Source: Aphelenchoides besseyi (taxonomy: Eukaryota > Nematoda > Chromadorea > Rhabditida > Aphelenchoididae). Taken from it: a DNA stretch of 64,000 nt. Shown in pieces: positions 57,178-64,000 of the stretch. Positions within the stretch are counted from its first letter, which is position 1; each line of letters begins with the position of its first letter. The stretch lies in NCBI GenBank assembly GCA_024699855.1, contig JAMPIQ010000003.1, positions 5,394,001 to 5,458,000 of the forward strand, written 5' to 3'. A program made the translations under genes and the position numbers. The notes under the pieces are model-generated. The model was not told where the DNA came from. It searched no databases and worked only from the letters and a program-made list of their open reading frames with translations.

Positions 57178-58818
57178 CCATTCAAAAATCTCATGGAAAG
57201 CGACGAATTCGTTTGACAAATTTGTTGTGTCTGAAAGAAATTACGGTAATTGAGAAGAATGGCAAACGATTCTGTTTATCTCGGGATTAAGTGGCCGAAT
57301 GTTTTTTTGCAAAAACAAATTGAACTCGGTAGTTTGCGCAACAAAACGCGTAAATTGGAATTGAAAACCGCGTCGAACGAGGAGATGCGGCCGTAAGTTG
57401 GGTGTCGTAATGAGCCGAATTCCATTCGAATTGATGTGTTTCGGACATAAACGAAAAATCAACGGAAAGAACCACACCGGCAGTCAACAGCTGACGTTTC
57501 GGAAGCTTTCAAACGAGCACAGTAAACGTTGTGTTCCTTCTCCAATTGAAATATAGACGATAGAAGTCGCGCACACCGTGTGTCAATCAAGCAATGAATC
57601 AGAAATTTGATAGACGTTGATCGACTTCCCCGTTTGTCGTCAAAATGTTCGCAGAGAACTTGGAGGTCAGACGTCAAAAAAGTCGCGCAAGCAAAGTAAA
57701 AAAGATGAGGCGAGTAAGTTGTCTTAAAAGGAAGAAGAGAAGCGGCATAAACTTCACAGCAGACCGCAAAGCTTTCGACTTCTATTCGCGAAAAACTGAC
57801 CCTTCTTCTGATTGCCGTTTTTTTGTCTCATGTGAAGATCGGATTACAAGAATCGGCTAGTCCATAGGTAATAGGGATGATATGTCTTCATGATGGTTCC
57901 CTTTATCACAACAGCCCTACGAACAAGGCTGTGAATGAACTAGTACAGACAAAAAGCGAAAACTTTTCAGATTTCTGCTGCAAAAGAGGATTTAAAATTT
58001 GAGCGACGTTCTGTTCGCATAATTCGCAAAAGTGTTTCCGAGTCGATGGAGAACTTCACGCTCGTACTTTGACTTCGAAAACAAACAGAGAAACGATGTT
58101 TACACGAACAATCTTTGATAATCTCCAACCGGTTCTAAACGTTGAGGTTCGAAGACAAAAAAAGTTCAACGAGAAGTCGACTGTCTGAAGCTGCGTATTT
58201 CGAATACCAACGACGATGTCATCTCCCGAATACAAAACCAATTTTCCCCCTTCCAGCCGTCAATTGTCGATGATTTGCATGAATTGCGCGCAAATTCTTA
58301 ATACAATCGAGCGGCCATCTTCGCAATTTTTGATTATTGTGCTTGACTGGAGAGTAAAATTGAGGGCACACGATGTTCTCGTCGCTTAGAGCGAAGAAGG
58401 TTGTCGCGCATTCAAACACAAGAAATAAGTTCAATTCACGGCCAAAATTAGTCGAAAAAATGTTGACGGTTCTTCTTCTTCTACCTAAAAGCATTTCACT
58501 TCGATGTTTTTTACTTCCCGACTTTCATTGGAGTGCGACTAGTCAGTTTGAACTTGTCGAGATTGCGTTCAAGACCACTCGTTTCATTTGGTCGCGGTTG
58601 CCACTCAACAATGACGGCGGCCGTTTCGAACAAACTTCTTTTATGCAATTAACAATCGAGTGAAAACACATGTGCATGTCACTTATACGACCGGTCCTTT
58701 GAGTCTTCGCAATTGGACTGCTGTTTAGCAGAAATGGAAACACAAACTGTTTTCTCGCTGTTCACTTCAACGGTAGCCAACACTTTACAATCAGTCTGCA
58801 ATATCATTTGGCATACCG
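57178..58818. other. Intergenic; several open frames but none supported
   Basis: Stops are sparse here on both strands, so ORFs of 60-100 codons arise by chance; at 58021-58370 all three plus frames are open over long runs. No domain, signal peptide or splice chain was found. Confidence 0.4.
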
Positions 58819-60564
58819 ATGCAACGCCGCGAATCAAAGTCGATTGAAAAATTTTGGTCTGCGAAGCGGAGGAGCGTTTCCGTTTCAGTCGATTGGACGA
58901 TTGACCGGATGGCTGGAACCAATCGACTCAAAACGATTGGCCGAAATCGTCGGCTGCCAGCGGGAAAAGATCCATTCGCCAACTACAAGGAGTTGATTGG
59001 TCCACAGCATGACTACTTCTTCAATCGAATCAAACCTTCGAAACGGACTCCTACGCGAAGTAAACTCGAAACTCCGGCTAAGCGTATGAAGAAGCAAAGT
59101 GAGTTGTATAATAGGAGATCCAATTAATCAATTTTTATTTAAGTTTCACCGGAAACTTCATTGCTGTTGGATCAAGAGAAATTGGTTGTGAACAAAAAGA
59201 AAGTCAACGAGGTTTTGCGACCTTAAAATCATTGCTGTTATTTTCGATTTAGGTGAGAGAGTGGTTGGAAAGCAAAATAACCGGTGAACACACGGGTAAA
59301 ACGTGTCTTCTGATCAGCGGTCCGTCTGGTTCGGGAAAAACGAGCACATTAAGAACGTTGTGCGATGATCTCGACTTCGACGTGACCGAATGGGAAACTT
59401 TTGCGGATATCGAAGAGAAAGAATCTTTTATTTCGGATAATGTTATTACGGAAACCGATCTATTCACTGATTTCATCAACGATAAGGGATCAAAATGCAT
59501 CATGGCAGGTGGACGAACACGACGATTGAAGCTGATCAAAGAAATTCCCAATTATTTGGTTCGGTAAGCATAGAATTGATTTAGAAACATGCAATCTCTT
59601 CTTTCAGGGATCCGCAACGTCTTCAAACCGTACTCAGGGACACGATTCCACACAGCAATTTTATCACCATCTTTCTGCTAACAACAATCGAAAACAACTA
59701 TGAGCTCTGTATTCATCGTTATTTACCGGAAACTTTCTTAAAAGAACTGAACATTCATCACATTAAATTCAATCCTATTTCAACGACCGCCATGCGCACT
59801 TATGTCAAGGATTTGGTTGGCAAGTCCAACGGGAAAATATCCGATCAAATTGTCGAGACATCGAATGATAAGTTTGTGCTCATCGCAATAACATTTCTAT
59901 TGTTTTAAGCGACTTACGAACCGCAATGGTGATGAGCAATTTGTACAATAAACATGATGGGAAAGTCGAAAGTAGCTTTTTTCAAAAGTCCGAATCGTTT
60001 GTTCAACTTCATCATTACATTGGAAAGGTTTTGTACGCCAAACGTTTGGACAAAACACCGGAATGGACGAAGTCTCAGTCGTCGATGGGCATCGAAGTGA
60101 ATCCCGATGATCGGCGTGAGAAACCGCCGAAAGAAAGTATCGCAAAATTACTGCGTATTTGTCCAGTCAAATGCGACACGGTAGGTCTTTACGGATTGCA
60201 AATCCTAAGATAACTTTCCTCAGATGATCGACTTTGTTTCGGAGCATGAGCTACCGCTCTTCAAAGCGTATCTTCCGCGTGTTGCTCGAGTGTACGATGA
60301 TCTGTGTCATGTAAGCGCAATGCTCAATGAGTACCAATTCAGAATCACTCCTGTAGTCGACGAATTGGGCACAGAGGTAAGCTGATCTCTTAATTTCACT
60401 CATGATCCTTGTACGTTTAGATTATTATCGCCTCTACACTGTTCAATAACTACACGACCGGAGGTTTGTCGCAGCGAAAGAAAGTTGTTGGAATTTGGAA
60501 TTTCAGAGAACAGAACACACTACAAGTTTACAAAATCGCAAACACGCGTTCCAACAAATCATAG
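58819..60564 (+). CDS. rad17: RAD17 checkpoint clamp loader
   Basis: Seven exons: 58819-59098, 59144-59211, 59253-59563, 59608-59871, 59910-60180, 60224-60376, 60421-60564; 496 residues. A basic N-terminal region (RIKPSKRTPTRSK) precedes the AAA+ core: KVNEVREWLES then LLISGPSGSGKTSTLRTL (Walker A, about residues 139-147). A Walker-B position reads IKEIPN and keeps the Glu but not the usual preceding Asp. HIKFNPISTTAMRTYVKDL corresponds to the sensor/lid region found in RAD17 and RFC1. RAD17 with RFC2-5 loads the 9-1-1 clamp at damaged DNA. The C-terminal ATR-phosphorylation region is shorter than in vertebrates (670 aa). The start is the first ATG in frame. Confidence 0.88.
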
Positions 60565-60599
60565 TCGACGAAGTCGCTTATATATGGATAAAATTGCTA

Positions 60600-61400
60600 T
60601 AAACAACTTGTCATCTGCATTCCAATAGATTTGAACAATAAAATCGGAATATGCAGCAATCAATAATTTCCTCGAGTTTGCTCTCTACTTCGGAATTTAA
60701 ATCAAGTGCTTTGTTAACAAACGGAAGTTCGTGTATTCACCGAGTTGTTCTCCATCGATGGTGTCTCTTGAGAACACGCAAACAATCTACGAAACCAATT
60801 TCCGGTTCTTTTATTAATTTCCATGAGGGGCCACAAGTTCGAGGTCTGCTGTCTACGTAGTGATTTCGTTGATAGAACATTGAAGCGTCCAATTTATTTT
60901 GGGAGTCAAGATTTCCGTTTGTGGTTTAACATGCTTCCGAAATATGGGCATTCAGAAACTAGCAATTAGTTTCGTATTGTTGAAGCTTGTCGTTTGTTTG
61001 CAAACGAACTTTGCGCTCAATTTCTTGCAGGTAATTTGATCCTGCAAAATAGAGGAAGTTTATAGTTTAGTAACCACAAATCTCTTTTTGTCTTCATTAC
61101 CGCCTACTATTCGTATGATGATATCGTCCTTTCTCAACTACGAGGTTGGTAGTTTTGGTGTCTGGTCGGATGACAAATTGCTGAACCGAATTTAAAGTTT
61201 CTGCATTTCGACATGTGTACCACCTGATGGGCAGCTAAACGAAGCGGATCATTCTTGACGTAATACTCCATCAAGTTTGTCTTCGAGTACAATCTTAGAC
61301 TGAAATCTTTGCTGCAATCAGAGGCGTTGGAGTTGGAGACTTTAAGATTATCGTCAAGATTTAACTAAAATTCGATTTTTTGCGTTCAATTGCAATCTTC
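60600..61400 (-). other. Unresolved coding-like stretches, possible pseudogene
   Basis: Read on the minus strand, 60640-60940 is one open frame of about 100 codons interrupted by a single TGA, with protein-like text on both sides (for example FVDCLRVLKRH before and KALDLNSEVESKLEEIID after it). Further upstream, 61180-61370 contains another stretch (KTNLMEYYVKNDPLRLAAH). No splice sites join the pieces in phase and no domain is recognised. Because stops are generally sparse in this genome, chance is a real possibility. Confidence 0.25.
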
Positions 61401-61799
61401 TTATCGGGCCTAAAGGCTTCGAATATTATAGAATAGCATTTTCGTTAAACATTCCTCAACAATGGTCTTGGGTTCATTCTAAAAATTAATTTTAAGTTCA
61501 ATTAAAAAGTGCACGTTATAAAAGACGGTTTTATAATCATTCCCAACGTCTAGATGTCTGGTTTTTGCCAACACACTTATTGGCGCCTTAATTGGCCATA
61601 TATCTACTCATTGAAACTTCAGTTTGTACTCTTCGTTCATTTACATTCCGGCCGATATTTGACCAAAGAATGTTATACCTGCAATTATGCGGCTTATATA
61701 TTCATCTAATTAGCATCGGGAGCGTGATTATAATGAATCGTTATTAATTGGTTTCGTTGTACTTTGTTTTCATCTCTTTCAGACACTCAAATTGGTCCC

Positions 61800-62171
61800 A
61801 TGGAATTTCGACTCATCTCACTCGTATGTTGTCTTTTGTTGTTGATTACTGTTGACGCGCGCTTCTACCGAAACCGCGGTCGAATTGTTCGCGTTGTTCC
61901 CGTTGAAGAGGTTGAAACCGATGAACCGGCCGAAAGATCGTCTGTTGCGGATAATAACGCTGTTGGAAAGCATCTCATTGCGCTGCGGCCTGATTGGGCG
62001 TTCATGCATTCCGTCGAGCTAGTCAGGAACATATTCGAAAGACGACCACCAACATCGGAACGTCGCAGAAGAGCTGGTGAGTAGAAGTTGCGTTAAAGTC
62101 CACTTGAGTTCGTTGCAGAGTTAGCTGACGCGTACCTCAGACGACAATTGAGAGATTCGTTGTTCCAATAA
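61800..62171 (+). CDS. Small secreted prohormone-like protein
   Basis: Two exons, 61800-62076 and 62119-62171, give 109 residues. A clear signal peptide (LISLVCCLLLLITVDA, to about residue 20) is followed by a basic segment, an acidic spacer and, near the C-terminus, a tetra-arginine site (SERRRRAGELADAYL) and a second RR pair before QLRDSLFQ. There are no cysteines. Signal peptide plus multibasic sites without a structured domain suggests a neuropeptide or peptide hormone precursor releasing an amphipathic helix of about 10-20 residues; that is inference, and I recognise no known family. A TTTCAG acceptor at 61782 precedes the ATG, so a 5' exon or trans-splice site is likely. Confidence 0.6.
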
Positions 62172-64000
62172 CTGACGGATCGGACTCTCGCGAAACCTCA
62201 AAAGCAAACAAACGGTCAATCCACTTAATCCAATTCGGTTTATTCGTTAGATCTCGATCTGCAGTTATTTTTGTTTCTGGTCCCAAGACTCCGATGGCTT
62301 TTGAATAAACTCAGTTGTTTTTAAGAACCAAATTCAATCGATTACTTTCGCGACAGATGACTTTTGTCTGCCGATTTGCGGAATTTGATGCGAAAAAACG
62401 ACGAAAATGCGAAACAAAGAAATCGGTTTGCAAAGCGAAAAATAGTTGAAATCGCTTTCCGCACATTCCCAGGTATAAGTGCTCTTCTTATTCACGTGCT
62501 TCCATATGCCGAAAATCGTCCATCTCTAGCTCGCGAAAACTTGCAGTTGACTTAAAAGATATACGATAGCTGTCGACTAATTACTTTTCTGCGAGTTCTA
62601 TTCACTTCTTTTACGTTTTTAAGTCGAAAATGTTTTATAGGCTTTGAAGGTTCGGTGATGAATTTGAATCTCTACGAACAATCGACGTTTAGATTGATGT
62701 TGTTTTTGCAGTTGACACTTTTACAGTACTCATTTGTTTTTCGTTAATCAAATTATTTGTCACACACGCGTCTTCTATATACGCGTTTTAATGACCAACT
62801 GGTTTCGTTTGTGCGTCAGTTGGATATGCGGTTTCGGTTCGAGATCGATAAGCTCGAACACCTGACTTTTAACGTTTCTGTCGAGTTCGTGGATTGCGAA
62901 CAAACGGCGAAATGATGCGAGTGACCAGCGGTCATCTGAACAAGTTTCCTGATGTTCGCTGCGAAGGAGTTTCGGTTTACGACTTTCGGCAAAAGGCGGG
63001 ACTCAGTCACTCGGAACTTCACGATGTTTGTTCACTTTAGCGATTGAAGTTGCCAACTTTAAGTTTCTCGGATCCAAGAGGACATCGAAGTGTTTCGCTT
63101 CTTCCATATGTTTTCCAACGAAGACGGCAGCTGGGATGATGAAGTTTTGTTTTGAGAATGTTTTCAGACAAAATAAGCGTTTTAAGTTGTTCCGCGTCGT
63201 TCGTTAATTAAAAAACTTTGTTGTTTAAAATTCGAATCTAAAAAACGACGACATTTCGCGGCAATTTTGCGAACATCAAGCTGAGCAGTTAACAGACAAA
63301 GATTCCGAGGGATTGATGACGATGTGAATTAGCAGGAAGCGCAGCGGGGGCCATTCGACAACATAAACGAGGCTAACAAACTAGCTTATGAGGTCAGTTT
63401 TAAGAAGACGGAATTTGGATTGCACGACTGAGTGAATTCGTGTTTTGATACGAAGCTAATCAGTCGGTTTATTCGCAATTTTCTCGTCACTTACTCTTCT
63501 CAACAGTAAACTGTGTTATAATCGGCTTGCTTTTTCGAGTTCACAGTTCCCGCTGAACGGTCGGGAGTTTTAGGGTTGACATACAAGGCAGTGAATTCCG
63601 AGGCATCCAGCTGACATTTTGTTTCCACCAATATACAATTTATTTTTTTACGATCTTTTTCGGTCCATTCTCCACTTTACGCGGAATGACGAGGCGACCA
63701 CTCGTGATATTTCGACTTCAAGACCGATCGTTTTTGGTCAACCTGAGGCTGAAGGTGTTGGTAATGTACGTTGAATCATCTCGTTTTAACCGAGATGACG
63801 CCCGATTTGTGTCGTTTTGTGGTCAGCAGGACAATTTCCGCCGCGGTTTTTCGTTTCATTTGCATCTTCTTAATGCGATTGGAAGCCCGGAGGCAAATGA
63901 AATTATCTGCACGACATTTTTTCAGTTTAGTTTTTGAACGTGAATGTTTGCTGATTGTTTGAAATTGATTGGCGACGGATGGCAATTGCATTCCGTTCCG
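62172..64000. other. Unresolved 3' end of window with scattered coding-like pieces
   Basis: Plus-strand pieces that read like protein occur at 62818-62920 (RFEIDKLEHLTFNVSVEFVDC), 62914-63040 (GHLNKFPDVRCEGVSVYDF), 63070-63155 (DIEVFRFFHMFSNEDGSW), 63235-63395 (QAEQLTDKDSEGLMTM; NINEANKLAYE followed by GTCAGT) and 63650-63761 (FGQPEAEGV followed by GTAATG). They lie in different frames without a consistent splice chain. Either a gene with exons I cannot place, or a decaying copy. Nothing else seen. Confidence 0.25.

Noticed and set aside
58021..58370. Protein-like text in the plus strand before RAD17
   Set aside because: All three plus frames are open over long runs, so the appearance has little weight.
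60307..60342. Possible 30-nt intron in RAD17 (GTAAGC...TTCAG)
   Set aside because: Too short for this genome and the sequence reads through in frame.
1..64000. tRNA, rRNA, spliced-leader RNA or CRISPR arrays
   Set aside because: Scanned for B-box-like GTTCGA motifs and regular repeats; the few GTTCGA matches lack paired stems, and no array-like repeats occur.

Overview
This is a gene-dense eukaryotic window, almost certainly from a nematode. Genes are split by very short spliceosomal introns, mostly 40-60 bases, with GT(A/G)AG-type donors and TTTNAG acceptors. The gene set includes a ZP-domain cuticlin-type protein, a mucin ending in a ShKT domain, rapsyn, Miro, DAB-1, a short PHGDH and a tau-tubulin-kinase-like CK1 kinase. 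There are no operon-like ribosome binding sites and no tRNA, rRNA or CRISPR signal. I cannot name the species. Exon models below were built by hand from splice sites and phase, and most add up to an uninterrupted reading frame.

Layout. 1-4.2 kb: patchwork of unrecognised exons, a decayed RTE-type retrotransposon tail, a truncated glucosylceramide synthase fragment and a single-pass membrane protein. 5.0-20.6 kb: PAIP1-like translation factor (-), divergent KChIP/NCS-like calcium sensor (-), ARHGAP1-like RhoGAP (-) divergent to a TTBK-like kinase (+), mitochondrial DNAJA3/Tid1 (+), PPIL2 spliceosomal cyclophilin (+) and a C2H2 zinc-finger gene (-). 22.5-34 kb: mucin/ShKT secreted protein (+), ZP protein (-), Miro GTPase (-), spermidine synthase (+), tandem-C2 synaptotagmin-like protein (+).

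34.4-50.6 kb: fibronectin-III receptor-phosphatase-like ectodomain with no phosphatase (+), tiny secreted protein (-), DAB-1 adaptor (-), a region of decayed ankyrin repeats, small nuclear protein (-), M6/PLP proteolipid (-), zinc-finger protein (+), peroxisomal acyl-CoA/4-coumarate ligase-like enzyme (-). 51.2-64 kb: short PHGDH (+), rapsyn (-), two-TM protein with a 20-nt microexon (-), RAD17 clamp loader (+), prohormone-like secreted peptide (+), then sequence I cannot resolve.

The genes are mostly unrelated housekeeping, signalling and neuromuscular genes rather than a pathway cluster. Repeated themes are membrane/secreted proteins and synaptic or neuronal components (calcium sensor, synaptotagmin-like, M6, rapsyn, DAB-1). 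The unusual observations are several frame-required GC-AG introns, a Miro intron without an AG acceptor, a phosphatase-like receptor that appears GPI-anchored, decaying gene copies at 1-3 kb and 42-44 kb, and a 20-nt microexon. I found no convincing novel multi-gene system.
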